Shown in pieces: positions 26,426-36,024 of a stretch of 64,000 bases of DNA. The number at the start of each line of letters is the position of its first letter. Position 1 is the first letter of the stretch. The position numbers and the translations under genes were made by a program. Location: assembly GCA_002070265.1 (NCBI GenBank), contig MWCX01000093.1, positions 62,001 to 126,000 on the forward strand. Direction: 5' to 3'. Source of the DNA: Bacteroidetes bacterium ADurb.Bin174 (lineage in GTDB: Bacteria; Bacteroidota; Bacteroidia; Bacteroidales; Paludibacteraceae). The notes under the pieces were generated by a model, which saw nothing but the letters and a program-made list of their open reading frames with translations, had not been told where the DNA came from and made no database searches.

Positions 26426-27412
26426 TCACACTGCTATTTTAACAATCGTTCTGCCTTTTAATTTTCCTGACAAGATAAGCCGGATGGTTTCCGGAAGTTC
26501 TTTTAAGCTGATTTTTTGATACATATTTAATAAAATATCAGGTTTTAAGTCTGTTGCCAAACGTTGCCACAAAGCAGCACGAAGTTCAGTCGGATAATTT
26601 TGCGCTGAAATACCAATCAGGGTCACAGCTCTCAAAATAAAAGGAAAGACGTTTAATGAAAGATTGGTTGAAGCGACACTACCACAGGTAGTTACTGCAC
26701 CCAAAGGATGCACGGATTTTATGATTCTTGTCAAAATATCACCTCCAACCGTATCGATAGCACCGGCATAAGCAGCAGGAAATAAAGCTTTATCATCGGC
26801 AGACATAAAATCCTGACGTGCAATAATTTCATCCGCACCACATTGTTTCAAAAACTCATATTCTTCTTTTTTACCAGAAACAGCAATCTTTGTATATCCT
26901 TTTTTGGTCAACATCGCCAGAGCCATCGACCCCACCCCGCCTGTAGCACCGGAAACAAGGATTTTTCCACTGTCGGGTTGTACCAAATCCATCAGGCGCA
27001 GCATTGAAATTCCGGCAGTAAAACCGGCAGTACCAATTATCATTGATTCTTTCATCGTTAATCCGTCAGGTAACTTAACCACCCATTCGGCGGGAACACA
27101 GATGTATTCACCGAATCCTCCGGGCGTATTCACACCCAAATCATAACCGGTTACTATGACTTGATCACCCTCTGCAAATAGAGGTGAGTTTGATTTTGAT
27201 ACAGTTCCCGAAGCATCAATGCCGGGTGTATGGGGATAATTTTTGGTGATTCCTTTACTACCCGTTGCCGATAAGGCATCCTTGTAATTTAAAGAAGAAT
27301 AGTGAACCCGAATCAACACTTCGTTTTGTGGAAGATTAGTGGTATTAAGAGTCTGAACAGAAGATAAATATTGTCCGTTTACTTCTTCAACAACGAAAGC
27401 TTTGTAATGCAT
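26426..27412 (-). CDS. AcuI/YhdH-type NADPH quinone/acryloyl-CoA reductase
   Basis: A medium-chain dehydrogenase/reductase of about 328 aa without structural zinc residues. Family blocks are NYKDALSATGSKGITKNYPH, TPGIDASGTV, GYDLGVNTPGGFGEY, IGTAGFTAGISML and the NADPH-binding VSGATGGVGSMAL. Characterized members reduce acryloyl-CoA or quinones with NADPH. I chose the ATG at 27412 (MHYKAFVVEE); the longer reading from 27454 overlaps the terminator hairpin of the upstream bactofilin gene and adds a stretch unlike the family. Confidence 0.9.
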   Translation of the reverse strand: MHYKAFVVEEVNGQYLSSVQTLNTTNLPQNEVLIRVHYSSLNYKDALSATGSKGITKNYPHTPGIDASGTVSKSNSPLFAEGDQVIVTGYDLGVNTPGGFGEYICVPAEWVVKLPDGLTMKESMIIGTAGFTAGISMLRLMDLVQPDSGKILVSGATGGVGSMALAMLTKKGYTKIAVSGKKEEYEFLKQCGADEIIARQDFMSADDKALFPAAYAGAIDTVGGDILTRIIKSVHPLGAVTTCGSVASTNLSLNVFPFILRAVTLIGISAQNYPTELRAALWQRLATDLKPDILLNMYQKISLKELPETIRLILSGKLKGRTIVKIAV

Positions 27413-27427
27413 ATAATTTAAAAAAAT

Positions 27428-27459
27428 CAAATAAAAAGCGCTGAAAACTTTCAACGCTT
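27428..27459 (-). terminator. Intrinsic terminator of the bactofilin gene
   Basis: On the minus strand AAGCGTTGAAA and TTTCAGCGCTT form an 11-bp stem with one mismatch and a 2-nt loop (27436-27459), followed by a T run. The hairpin begins within the bactofilin stop codon (27458-27460). Confidence 0.75.
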
Positions 27460-27835
27460 AAACTTTGGTTACATCGTGATTAGTCTTCTTCATGTTCTTC
27501 ATGGAACAATTTCCATTGAAGATAGCATCGGGTTCAACAACTAAGGTTTGCGTTTTAATGTCACCTGTAAAAACCGCAGAAGATCTGAGAGTAATGGTTT
27601 CATTTACAATAATATTGCCCACAACATGACCGATTATTTCAGCACTTTCACAAGTAATGTTGCCTTTTAATACGCCGGTATGACCAATCACAACTTTTCT
27701 TTTGCAATCAATGTCACCTTGCACTTCGCCATCAATCCTGAAATCACTCTCAGAAGTGATGTTTCCGGTAATAACACTTCCGGAAGTCAGCGAGTTATAC
27801 ACCAATCCGGAACTATTAATCACTTCTTTAGCCAT
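27458..27835 (-). CDS. Bactofilin-family cytoskeletal protein
   Basis: A 125-aa bactofilin, a bacterial protein that polymerizes through a right-handed beta helix without nucleotides. The repeated short strands are visible: SGSVITGNITSESDFRIDG, EVQGDIDCKRKVVIG, GVLKGNITCESAEIIGHVVGNI and SAVFTGDIKTQTLVVEPDA. Both termini are short, as is usual for the family. Members affect cell shape and envelope organization. It has its own terminator and is divergent from the surface-glycan cluster. Confidence 0.92.
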   Translation of the reverse strand: MAKEVINSSGLVYNSLTSGSVITGNITSESDFRIDGEVQGDIDCKRKVVIGHTGVLKGNITCESAEIIGHVVGNIIVNETITLRSSAVFTGDIKTQTLVVEPDAIFNGNCSMKNMKKTNHDVTKV

Positions 27836-27937
27836 AATATTGAATGTTGAATTGTAAAAATAATGAGACCAAAATTACTATATTCTTTTCAAAAAATAAA
27901 ATAAAATGAAAAATTATGTTTATATATTTATATTGAT

Positions 27938-27945
27938 TAATTTTG
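27938..27945 (+). promoter_or_regulatory. -7 element of the surface-glycan block
   Basis: TAATTTTG matches TAnnTTTG, about 37 nt before the ATG at 27982. No clear -33 element is visible. It is the only candidate promoter before the four tightly packed genes that follow. Confidence 0.45.
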
Positions 27946-27981
27946 TGAGGAATTAAAATTTTCGATTCTCAGCACGCATAC

Positions 27982-28863
27982 ATGAAAATTAAACATTTAT
28001 CACATTTCTCCATCAACAAAAAGAACTGGGATGAATTGATATTACAGGCTGACAATGGTTTAGTGTATGCATTATCCTGGTATTTAGACAGCATATCACC
28101 ACAATGGGAAGCTTTAATCAGCAATGATTTAAAGTACATCATGCCCGTTCCGATTAAATACAAATACAAACTTCCATATGTCATACAACCTCCTATGGCT
28201 CAACAACTTGGAGTGTTCGGCAAGGCACCTGTTCCTATTGAAATTGTTCGCATGTTTATCAAAAATCTACCTTCATACAGCTATCAAATTAATTTAAATC
28301 ATGCGAATTTGTACCCCAAGTCATTTCAAATGCCTAATTATGTTTTGCCGTTAACTGATTCGTACAACAAACTGTCGAAATCCTTTTCTAAAAATACAGT
28401 CAGAAATATCCAGAAAGCGGAAAAAAATGAATTAAAAATCGTTCATGATTATAATGTTGACGATTTCTTAAAATTATATGAGTCGGTAAACAGAAAATAT
28501 AAATCCTTAGATTTAGGAATGATGCACGCCCTTATTACACAAGGACTTGAACGTGATATATTTCAAATCAAGGCAGTCTCCAATAAAAAAGGGGATGTTA
28601 CAGCCGCATTGTGTTATACCCTATTCAAAGACCGTTTTACCTATCTAATTCCGGTTTCAAACGAACAAGGCAAAAAAGATTCAGCCATGTTTTATTTGGT
28701 TGATCACCTCATTCGGCAAACAGCCGGTCAAGATAAAATATTGGACTTCGAAGGATCTTCTATCCATGGAGTTGCCCGATTTTACAGAGGTTTTGGAGCC
28801 GAAAACCAACCATATCACATAATAAAAAAACTGAGACCTTCGTTTTTAGTGGGGAGGGTATAA
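27982..28863 (+). CDS. FemAB/GNAT-like acyltransferase
   Basis: A 293-aa protein of the GNAT superfamily most like the FemAB and BioF2-type group. Visible blocks are an N-terminal WDELILQADNGLVYALSWYLD (the substrate-binding half), LSKSFSKNTVRNIQKAEKN in the middle, and a second GNAT-like domain with AALCYTLFKDRFTYLIPVSNEQGK and LDFEGSSIHGVARFYRGFGA, a common ending in this class. Such enzymes add amino acids or acyl groups to cell-wall or surface-glycan precursors. The neighbours (glycosyltransferase, asparagine-synthase-like protein and flippase) support a surface-polymer role. Substrate is unknown. Confidence 0.72.
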   Translation: MKIKHLSHFSINKKNWDELILQADNGLVYALSWYLDSISPQWEALISNDLKYIMPVPIKYKYKLPYVIQPPMAQQLGVFGKAPVPIEIVRMFIKNLPSYSYQINLNHANLYPKSFQMPNYVLPLTDSYNKLSKSFSKNTVRNIQKAEKNELKIVHDYNVDDFLKLYESVNRKYKSLDLGMMHALITQGLERDIFQIKAVSNKKGDVTAALCYTLFKDRFTYLIPVSNEQGKKDSAMFYLVDHLIRQTAGQDKILDFEGSSIHGVARFYRGFGAENQPYHIIKKLRPSFLVGRV

Positions 28864-28873
28864 AAACAGATAA

Positions 28874-30052
28874 ATGCATCAGGAAAAAAGAATTCGATCA
28901 TTATTTTTATCAGCCTGGTATCCCAATCGAGAGGACGCTATGGTAGGTTTGTTTGTCAAAAAACATGCGGAAGCAGTCGCTTTGCACAGTGATGTTACCG
29001 TTTTGTATTTCCATGCCGACACACAAATATCTAAATTTGAAATCGTAAAACAAAACATAAACGAGCATTTACATGAGATAATCGTTTATTACCCCAATCA
29101 TATTAAAGGGGTTGTTGGCAGATTTGTCAAAATCATCAATTATTTTCGCGCCAACTTCTTAGGTTACAAGGAAATAAAAAAAGACTTCAGACCTGATATA
29201 GTGCATGTAAATGTACTGACCAGAACGGGTTTGTTGGCTTATTGGTGGAAACTAACCCAAGGAATCCCATATGTGATTACAGAGCATTGGTCAAGGTATT
29301 TTAGTGATAGAAATTCTTATCATGGTTTTTTCAGAAAAGTATTGACCAAATTGATAGTCAAATCAGCAAGTGCAGTTTTACCCGTTTCGGAAGGATTAAA
29401 AGAAGCTATGAAATTTCATAAACTTTACAATCCTAACTATCAAGTAGTTAACAATGTAGTGGATGATTTCTTTTTTGAAAAAATTAATCAACCTGCACAT
29501 AACAAGATTAAACAAATCCTTCACGTTTCGTGCTTTGACGACCAAGTCAAAAATATATCAGGCATTCTGAGGGCAACTAAATCACTGAGTTTATTAAGGA
29601 GTGACTTCAACTTGGTCATAGTAGGAACAGGCCCTGATTACGACAAGATAAAATCATACGCTGATGATTTAAAATTTCCCCAAGACACGATACTTTTCAC
29701 CGGGGAATTAACTCCCAAAGAAGTGGCAACTCAATTTCATCAAGCTGATTTTTTTGTTTTATTTTCGAATTATGAAAATTCTCCCGTTGTAATAAGTGAA
29801 AGTTTAGCCAGTGGAAAGCCTGTTATAAGCACTGATGTAGGTGGAATTGCCGAACATGTCAATCAAACGAACGGCATACTAATTCCGGTCGCTGATGAAA
29901 AAGCCTTATTGGACGCCATGCTCCATATGTTGGACAATCATCAATCATATGATGCGGAATACACTCAACGTATTGCTAATCAAAAGTTTAGATATGAATC
30001 AGTCAGCAATGAAATAAATAAAATATACAGCGATATCATAAAACAAACTTAG
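28874..30052 (+). CDS. GT4-family glycosyltransferase
   Basis: A 392-aa retaining glycosyltransferase of the GT-B fold. The N-terminal domain starts with FLSAWYPNREDAMVGLFVKKHAEAV. The C-terminal nucleotide-sugar binding part shows FFVLFSNYENSPVVISESLASGKPVISTDVGGIAEHV, which contains the E-x7-E pattern of family GT4. It probably transfers a sugar at the cytoplasmic membrane in glycan assembly. It is 10 bp after the FemAB-like gene and 18 bp before the asparagine-synthase-like gene. Confidence 0.88.
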   Translation: MHQEKRIRSLFLSAWYPNREDAMVGLFVKKHAEAVALHSDVTVLYFHADTQISKFEIVKQNINEHLHEIIVYYPNHIKGVVGRFVKIINYFRANFLGYKEIKKDFRPDIVHVNVLTRTGLLAYWWKLTQGIPYVITEHWSRYFSDRNSYHGFFRKVLTKLIVKSASAVLPVSEGLKEAMKFHKLYNPNYQVVNNVVDDFFFEKINQPAHNKIKQILHVSCFDDQVKNISGILRATKSLSLLRSDFNLVIVGTGPDYDKIKSYADDLKFPQDTILFTGELTPKEVATQFHQADFFVLFSNYENSPVVISESLASGKPVISTDVGGIAEHVNQTNGILIPVADEKALLDAMLHMLDNHQSYDAEYTQRIANQKFRYESVSNEINKIYSDIIKQT

Positions 30053-30070
30053 CACTCTGACAAAACAAAT

Positions 30071-31786
30071 ATGCACGGATTTATTGCAGTCATATCTTTA
30101 AACAAACCACTTCCATCGATTTCTTTCAATTGGAAGCCTTTGTTTCCTTTTCAAAAGGGCTACATAAAACGTAACATTCAATATGTAAATCTTCAAATTG
30201 AACAATTTACATCCAAACAATTCTTGCCGGACAAATACTGGATAGATACTGATGAATTTATATTCGTTACTGAAGGGTTGATTACAAATATTGATAGTTT
30301 ATTGCACACTTATAAGGCTGATGATATACCTTCTTTAATCAGTCAATTATATGAAAACAGAGAGAATTTTTTTAAGGTTTTCACCGGGAATTTTGTAGGA
30401 TTTTTCTTCCATAAAAAGCAGCAAATATGCATTGCCTTTAACAATCATACCGCAACTAAAAGATTATTTTATTTTCAGCATTCAGAACACCTGATTTTCT
30501 CTACAGATTTATATACGCTCAGTAAAACATTGTCCACCTTACACATAAGCAAATCTTTAGATATTGAAGCTGCTTACCTATTACTAACCAGCAGTTTCAT
30601 GCAAGATGATTATACCTTAATTAAAGAGATAAAGCAAATACGAGCAGGAGAATATGCCATGTGTAAAAATGAAAAATTGAAGCTGAAATTTTATTTTCAT
30701 TTACATGAAATTCGGGAAACTACAGACTCTAAAGAAAAAATTATAAATGCAATAGATGAACTATTCAAAGAGGCTGTTCGATCTGAGTTTGAATTTGAAA
30801 AAAGAAGAGACTACACGCCTGTTACTACCTTGAGTGCCGGTTTGGATACCAGAATGGTAGCCTTAGTAGCCAATGATTTGGGATATAATAATCAAGTGAT
30901 ATTTAATTTTTCCGAACCGGGTTTTGTTGAAGAAGTAGTGCCTAAACAGATTGCCGATGACTATGGACTTAAGATAGAACAATTTGGATTAACAGCAGAT
31001 GGATTATTAGCCATAGAAGATGCAGTAGCAGTTAATGATGGTTTGAATGTATATTCCGGTTCCAGTCATACTTTTGAAGCCGTAAAAACGCTTAAAATTG
31101 ACAATATAGGTATGATACACACCGGAATGATAGGCGATGCTGTATTAGGAAGTTTTTTAAGTGACACAATCCCACAATCAGCCAAAATTACAGATGGTGT
31201 CAGCTCAAAAATGCTGCTGCACAAAGCTAAACCCATATTCGAAAAGTCTATGGCAAACTACAAAAACGAAGTTATTTATAAATTTTATAATCGCGCCTAC
31301 TGCGGAGCTAACAATGGTTTTTTGTTTTTTAACCTAATCAGTGAAAGCACTTCTCCGTTTTTATATCCGGATTTTTTGACTTATGCTTTATCCATCCCTT
31401 CAAAATATGCTTATAAAGAAAGGATTTATGTGGATTGGATAATGACAAAACACCTTGAATATGCGCGTTATATTTGGGAAACCATCGGGGGTAAGCCAAC
31501 CAACAATAGATTGAAACGTTTTTATTATAGGTATAAAAGAGCCATAATCAAGAGATTACCTGTACAGTCCATGTGGAAAAACAGCATGACACCAGAACAA
31601 AGATGGTATGATTCAAATCCGGACGTCAAATTAAGCTTGGATAATTATTTCAAGCAGAATATTGACAAATTGTCCTTCAACAAAGAATTAATGGAGGATG
31701 CTTTATATTTGTATAATCATGGTAATATTGTAGAAAAAACTCAGGTAATTACCCTATTAGCAGCTTGTGCATTACATTTTGAATAA
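30071..31786 (+). CDS. Asparagine-synthase-like protein lacking the glutaminase cysteine
   Basis: A 571-aa protein. The N-terminal half resembles a class II glutamine amidotransferase, but residue 2, which must be cysteine for glutamine hydrolysis, is histidine (MHGFIAV). The C-terminal half is the ATP pyrophosphatase-type synthetase domain with the PP-loop TTLSAGLDTRM, then LGYNNQVIFNFSEPG and VEEVVPKQIADDYGL, and GMIGDAVLGSF. It should form an amide bond using ATP with an amine other than glutamine-derived ammonia, or free ammonia. In surface-glycan clusters such proteins may amidate sugars or attach amino acids. It is 18 bp after the GT4 gene and abuts the flippase gene. Confidence 0.75.
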   Translation: MHGFIAVISLNKPLPSISFNWKPLFPFQKGYIKRNIQYVNLQIEQFTSKQFLPDKYWIDTDEFIFVTEGLITNIDSLLHTYKADDIPSLISQLYENRENFFKVFTGNFVGFFFHKKQQICIAFNNHTATKRLFYFQHSEHLIFSTDLYTLSKTLSTLHISKSLDIEAAYLLLTSSFMQDDYTLIKEIKQIRAGEYAMCKNEKLKLKFYFHLHEIRETTDSKEKIINAIDELFKEAVRSEFEFEKRRDYTPVTTLSAGLDTRMVALVANDLGYNNQVIFNFSEPGFVEEVVPKQIADDYGLKIEQFGLTADGLLAIEDAVAVNDGLNVYSGSSHTFEAVKTLKIDNIGMIHTGMIGDAVLGSFLSDTIPQSAKITDGVSSKMLLHKAKPIFEKSMANYKNEVIYKFYNRAYCGANNGFLFFNLISESTSPFLYPDFLTYALSIPSKYAYKERIYVDWIMTKHLEYARYIWETIGGKPTNNRLKRFYYRYKRAIIKRLPVQSMWKNSMTPEQRWYDSNPDVKLSLDNYFKQNIDKLSFNKELMEDALYLYNHGNIVEKTQVITLLAACALHFE

Positions 31787-33070
31787 GTGAAATTATTTTG
31801 GCAACATATCATATCTTTGCTAAAGAACTTCTTTAAAAAAGGTTTTTTTCATCTGCTGTCAGCCAATGTACTGATACAGTTGTTTGCATTCGCTTCTCAG
31901 CTTTTTGTCGCAGGAATTTTATCACCTGATGACGTCGGTCGCATCAAAATCATACAAACTTATTTTGCTATTTTTTCCATTATCGCCGGTTTAGGCTTCA
32001 ATTCATCTACACTTAAAATCTGTTCAGAAACAAGGACTGAAGAAGAAACTGCAAAATATTTCATAAATGGTTTCCTTTTTACGATCATCAGCTCTACTTC
32101 TGTCTATTTGACAATCATTATCTTGAATCATTTCCGTATATTTTCAACGGATAAATTGATTACCGCCTTGATTCCAATCGGACTTTTCCCGTTAATTTCC
32201 AATTCTCTTTTTTCAGTTTTGATGTCATATTTTCAAGCCAAAAAGTCCATTAAATTATTGTCTAAACACACCATTCTCAATAAAATACTGTCCATCATCG
32301 GAATCATTGTATTAAGTTACTATTTTGGAATTAAAGGTTATTATGTTGCGTTTAACCTGAGTCTGATACTCATGGTAATAGTAGCATTTTTTTCAGCAAG
32401 AAAAAATCATCCTTTCACTTTTAATTTTGACAAACAAACGTTTTCTGAACATTGGAAATATGCAAGATCATCTACATTTGCCAATATTGTTTCAGAAATC
32501 TCTGCTTACGTTGATATATTATTGATTTCATTTTTGATTAAGGACATGCAACAGATTGGCTATTACAGTCTGGCATTGACTACAGTAACTATGCTAAGAT
32601 TATTTCCTTCTACGGCTCATCAAATTACTACTCCTTATTTTTCTTCTTTACAATCAAACAAAGAAGAATTTATCAAATTATTCAAAACGTATAATCGACT
32701 ATTACTGTTGATAATAGGGATTTCTCTTATTCTTTTCATATTAGTAATGCCGACTCTGGTTGATTGGATATTCAGTCAAAAATATCACGATTCCATTCCA
32801 TTTTTGCTACCGTTATCTATCGGGTGGAGTATAAGGAGTAGTACATATTTACAAAGCGCAGCTATTTTTGGTTTAGGGAAAATACATTATAATGCTTATA
32901 CCGCTCTTTGTGCTTTAATTGGAAATATTATCATTTATCCCATAGCCATTTATTTTTGGGGACTTATGGGAGCGGCCTATGCTGCCATTTCCAGCGGGAT
33001 AATCATCTGGATAGCGTCTAAGTATTATCTAAGCATGGCTGTAAGAAAAACGCGCTGGGAAGCTGCGTAG
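31787..33070 (+). CDS. Polysaccharide (Wzx-type) flippase
   Basis: A 427-aa polytopic membrane protein with about 12 hydrophobic segments. It matches the MOP/Wzx superfamily: LLSANVLIQLFAFASQLFVAGILSP at the start, DDVGRIKIIQTYFAIFSIIAGLGF, and QIGYYSLALTTVTMLRLFPSTAHQIT in the middle. These proteins move undecaprenyl-linked glycans across the inner membrane. The start codon is GTG and directly follows the TAA of the previous gene, with no gap, suggesting translational coupling. It ends the surface-glycan block and is convergent with ddh. Confidence 0.85.
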   Translation: MKLFWQHIISLLKNFFKKGFFHLLSANVLIQLFAFASQLFVAGILSPDDVGRIKIIQTYFAIFSIIAGLGFNSSTLKICSETRTEEETAKYFINGFLFTIISSTSVYLTIIILNHFRIFSTDKLITALIPIGLFPLISNSLFSVLMSYFQAKKSIKLLSKHTILNKILSIIGIIVLSYYFGIKGYYVAFNLSLILMVIVAFFSARKNHPFTFNFDKQTFSEHWKYARSSTFANIVSEISAYVDILLISFLIKDMQQIGYYSLALTTVTMLRLFPSTAHQITTPYFSSLQSNKEEFIKLFKTYNRLLLLIIGISLILFILVMPTLVDWIFSQKYHDSIPFLLPLSIGWSIRSSTYLQSAAIFGLGKIHYNAYTALCALIGNIIIYPIAIYFWGLMGAAYAAISSGIIIWIASKYYLSMAVRKTRWEAA

Positions 33071-33086
33071 AGATGTGTAGATAATA

Positions 33087-33989
33087 TTACACCAACCTCC
33101 TCACCAACTCTTCTCTATTCCCATACAACATATCTATCACGGGAATCTCAATCATGGTATAGGCTCCCGGCCGGGCTTTCATGGTGGCTCGCGCGCATGC
33201 AACCATCACTTGGGCAGTCAATACCGGATTGTTGATGCGCATGGAAAATTCTAAACCATATTCGGTATTGGACTGCGTTTCATCCTGCCGGATGATATGT
33301 ACACCATGAGTGGTATTTATCAAGGCACCAACATCCTCAACCAAAGTAACTTGCGTGTTGTCTTTTACGAAATATGCATCATTTTTTATCTTTTGCGTGA
33401 CTTCTTCCAAATCATAACCATCTTCTAATTCGATATACACTTCCCGATTGTGTTTGCCTTTCCCTGCAGGAATGGTGATGGACAAAGCCTTTTTAACACC
33501 GGGGATGGCTTTTACAGCAACCGTGTGTCCCATGCTCATACCGGGACCAAAATTAGTATAAGTGGTTGCCTGGGGATAAATAGCCTCAAACAAATTTCTG
33601 ATTACCGAATCGCTACCCGGATCCCAACCTGCAGAAACAATAGAAACAGCTTGATATTCTCGTGCAACTGACGCCAATTCTTGTCTCAATTCCCAAATGG
33701 ACGCGTGTATATCATAACTGTCCACGGTATTGATACCTAAAGCTAATATTTCCTTAGCTTGACCGGGAATACTGCGTGTGGGCAAACATAAAATAGCTAC
33801 ATCTACCCTATCCAATTTACTGATATGATCTACTACAGAAATGCCCTGAAGTTCAGTCGACAAACTCTGCAAAGAGCTGGTTCTCCTGACAACCCCTGCC
33901 ACTTCAAAATCGGGCGCAGCCTGCAAAGCTGCCAATACATTTTTTCCTATATTGCCATAACCTACGATGGCGGCTCTTATTTTTTGCAT
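33087..33989 (-). CDS. ddh: meso-Diaminopimelate dehydrogenase
   Basis: NADP-dependent enzyme that makes meso-diaminopimelate from tetrahydrodipicolinate in one step, or runs in reverse. The 300-aa protein has the Rossmann start IRAAIVGYGNIGKNVLAAL, CLPTRSIPGQA, then the active-site region VSAGWDPGSDSVIRNLFEAIYP and FGPGMSMGHTVAVKAIPGVKKALS, which is highly characteristic. It makes lysine and peptidoglycan precursor. It stands alone, between convergent flippase and co-directional ygiQ genes. Confidence 0.95.
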   Translation of the reverse strand: MQKIRAAIVGYGNIGKNVLAALQAAPDFEVAGVVRRTSSLQSLSTELQGISVVDHISKLDRVDVAILCLPTRSIPGQAKEILALGINTVDSYDIHASIWELRQELASVAREYQAVSIVSAGWDPGSDSVIRNLFEAIYPQATTYTNFGPGMSMGHTVAVKAIPGVKKALSITIPAGKGKHNREVYIELEDGYDLEEVTQKIKNDAYFVKDNTQVTLVEDVGALINTTHGVHIIRQDETQSNTEYGLEFSMRINNPVLTAQVMVACARATMKARPGAYTMIEIPVIDMLYGNREELVRRLV

Positions 33990-34120
33990 ACAAATGTTTT
34001 ATTTAGCACACAATATAGGCAGCTTTAAACAATGCAAATATATAATATCTGCGCGTGTTTTAAAAAAACCTATGTTATTGTGTGCCACTGTTTAATAATA
34101 TCTTAAATGTCTTATTTAGC

Positions 34121-35929
34121 TTATTTAAAATGCTTCAATAAATCCTTGCGATTCGCTTGTATCAGCATCTTATGAATATCTCTCTTATATTCTTGTTTGT
34201 ACCAAAAGAAAAACTTACGTTGGTCCAATTTTTCCTCTTTGGTTTTGGCTGTGTAAACTTTTTCCAAGGTATAAGGATGATAACCGGAATAATAAATTTC
34301 AGTTGCTAAAGTCATGGGCGTAGGCGTAAAATCCTGCACTTGCTCTAGTTTGAAATTCATTTTCTTGGTTGCCACTGCCAGCTCAGCCATATCTTCCGGT
34401 TTGCAAGCCGGGTGACTGGAAATAAAATATGGTATCAACTGCTGATTAAGATTATTTTGCTGATTGATACGATCAAATTCACGTTTAAACTGATGGAAAT
34501 AATCGAAACTTGGTTTACGCATCAATTTTAACACCCTGTCTGAACTGTGTTCCGGTGCAACCTTCAACCTACCCGAAACATGTTTGGTAATCAATTCTCT
34601 GGTATATTCAGCATGACTTGCATTCGATTTTTTATCTTTTGCATCCGTCAAAAACAAATCATAACGTACCCCACTGCCGATAAAAGATTTTTTCACTTCC
34701 GGCACCTTATCAACAGCCTGATACACCTCCAATAAAGGCGTATGGTCGGTATTCAAATTAAAACATACATTCGGAAAAATACAGGAAGGGCGTTTGCATT
34801 TTTTGCAGATATCCATATCTATCCCATGCATTTCATACATATTGGCTGAAGGTCCACCCAAGTCACTGATATAACCCTTGAAATCGGGCATATTTACGAT
34901 TTGCGTGACTTCTCGTAAAATAGATGCTTTGGAACGTGAAACCACAAATTTCCCCTGATGAGCCGAAATTGTACAAAATGCGCAGCCTCCAAAACAACCC
35001 CGGTGCAAATTAACAGAAAACTTAATCATCTCATAAGCAGGGATGGTCTTATTTTTATATTTGGGATGAGGCAAACGCGTAAAAGGTAAATCCATCGCAG
35101 CATCCAACTCTCCCTGTGTAAGTGGTTGATAAGGCGGATTGACCACCACATATTGACTACCGGTGGCCTGTACCAATCTGTCCGCATCATATCTATTGGA
35201 CTCTGTTTCAATGTATTTAAAATTAGAAGCGTAGGCTTTTTTATCTTTTAAGCAGGTGGCATGATCTACTAAATATTTTGTATTCCATACTGCATGTTCG
35301 CTTACTTCTTTAGTCAAATAAGCCGTTTGAGGAATATCCCGCAAATCCTTTAAAGATTGACCGGTTTTCAAAGCTTCCAAAATAGCCAGCAAAGGCTTCT
35401 CCCCCATTCCATAAACTAACAAATCGGCTTTGCTGCTCATCAATATGCTCGGCATCAACTTATCCGACCAGTAATCATAATGCGTGAAGCGACGAAGTGA
35501 ACCTTCAATGCCTCCTAAAAGAACAGGCACATCCGGATATAAATCCTTAAGAATATTGCAATAAACCGTAGCCGCATAATCCGGTCGAAAATGCGGTTTA
35601 CCATCCGGAGAATAGGCATCATCAGAGCGCAAGCGTTTGTTAGCCGTATAATGATTGACCATGGAATCCATATTACCGGCGGTAACTGCAAAGAACAAAC
35701 GTGGCTTGCCCAACTTCTTAAAATCACGCAAATCATCACGCCAATTGGGTTGAGGTACAATAGCAACTTTCAGTCCCTGAGCCTCTATCAAACGACCAAT
35801 GACAGACGCGCCAAAAGCCGGATGATCCACATAGGCATCCCCCGAAAAAAGAATCACGTCCAATCTGTCCCATGAACGTAAGTCAATTTCTTTTTTAGTG
35901 GTGGGTAAGAAGTCTGTCAGTTGATACAT
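34121..35929 (-). CDS. ygiQ: YgiQ-family radical SAM protein
   Basis: A 602-aa UPF0313 protein. An N-terminal B12-binding-like fold contains DVILFSGDAYVDHPAFGASVIGRLIE and VLLGGIEGSLRRFTHYDYWSD. The radical SAM motif lies in NLHRGCFGGCAFCTISAHQGK (C-x3-C-x2-C). The C-terminal third has the family motif LKVAPEHSSDRVLKLMRKP and VQDFTPTPMTLATEIYYSG. Function is not established for this family, but the domain arrangement is fully conserved. It has a divergent promoter region with the nucleoside phosphorylase gene. Confidence 0.92.
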   Translation of the reverse strand: MYQLTDFLPTTKKEIDLRSWDRLDVILFSGDAYVDHPAFGASVIGRLIEAQGLKVAIVPQPNWRDDLRDFKKLGKPRLFFAVTAGNMDSMVNHYTANKRLRSDDAYSPDGKPHFRPDYAATVYCNILKDLYPDVPVLLGGIEGSLRRFTHYDYWSDKLMPSILMSSKADLLVYGMGEKPLLAILEALKTGQSLKDLRDIPQTAYLTKEVSEHAVWNTKYLVDHATCLKDKKAYASNFKYIETESNRYDADRLVQATGSQYVVVNPPYQPLTQGELDAAMDLPFTRLPHPKYKNKTIPAYEMIKFSVNLHRGCFGGCAFCTISAHQGKFVVSRSKASILREVTQIVNMPDFKGYISDLGGPSANMYEMHGIDMDICKKCKRPSCIFPNVCFNLNTDHTPLLEVYQAVDKVPEVKKSFIGSGVRYDLFLTDAKDKKSNASHAEYTRELITKHVSGRLKVAPEHSSDRVLKLMRKPSFDYFHQFKREFDRINQQNNLNQQLIPYFISSHPACKPEDMAELAVATKKMNFKLEQVQDFTPTPMTLATEIYYSGYHPYTLEKVYTAKTKEEKLDQRKFFFWYKQEYKRDIHKMLIQANRKDLLKHFK

Positions 35930-35971
35930 TTATAAAGGACTTGCGAGTCAGTATAATTCTAAATAAAATTC

Positions 35972-35979
35972 TATCTTTG
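35972..35979 (+). promoter_or_regulatory. -7 element of the phosphorylase-mnmE genes
   Basis: TATCTTTG matches TAnnTTTG and lies about 45 nt before the start codon at 36025. No matching -33 element is seen at 19-21 nt. Confidence 0.45.
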
Positions 35980-36024
35980 TAGATGAAAATCATGCAAAGA
36001 TAATTAAAAATTCAAGACCCATAT

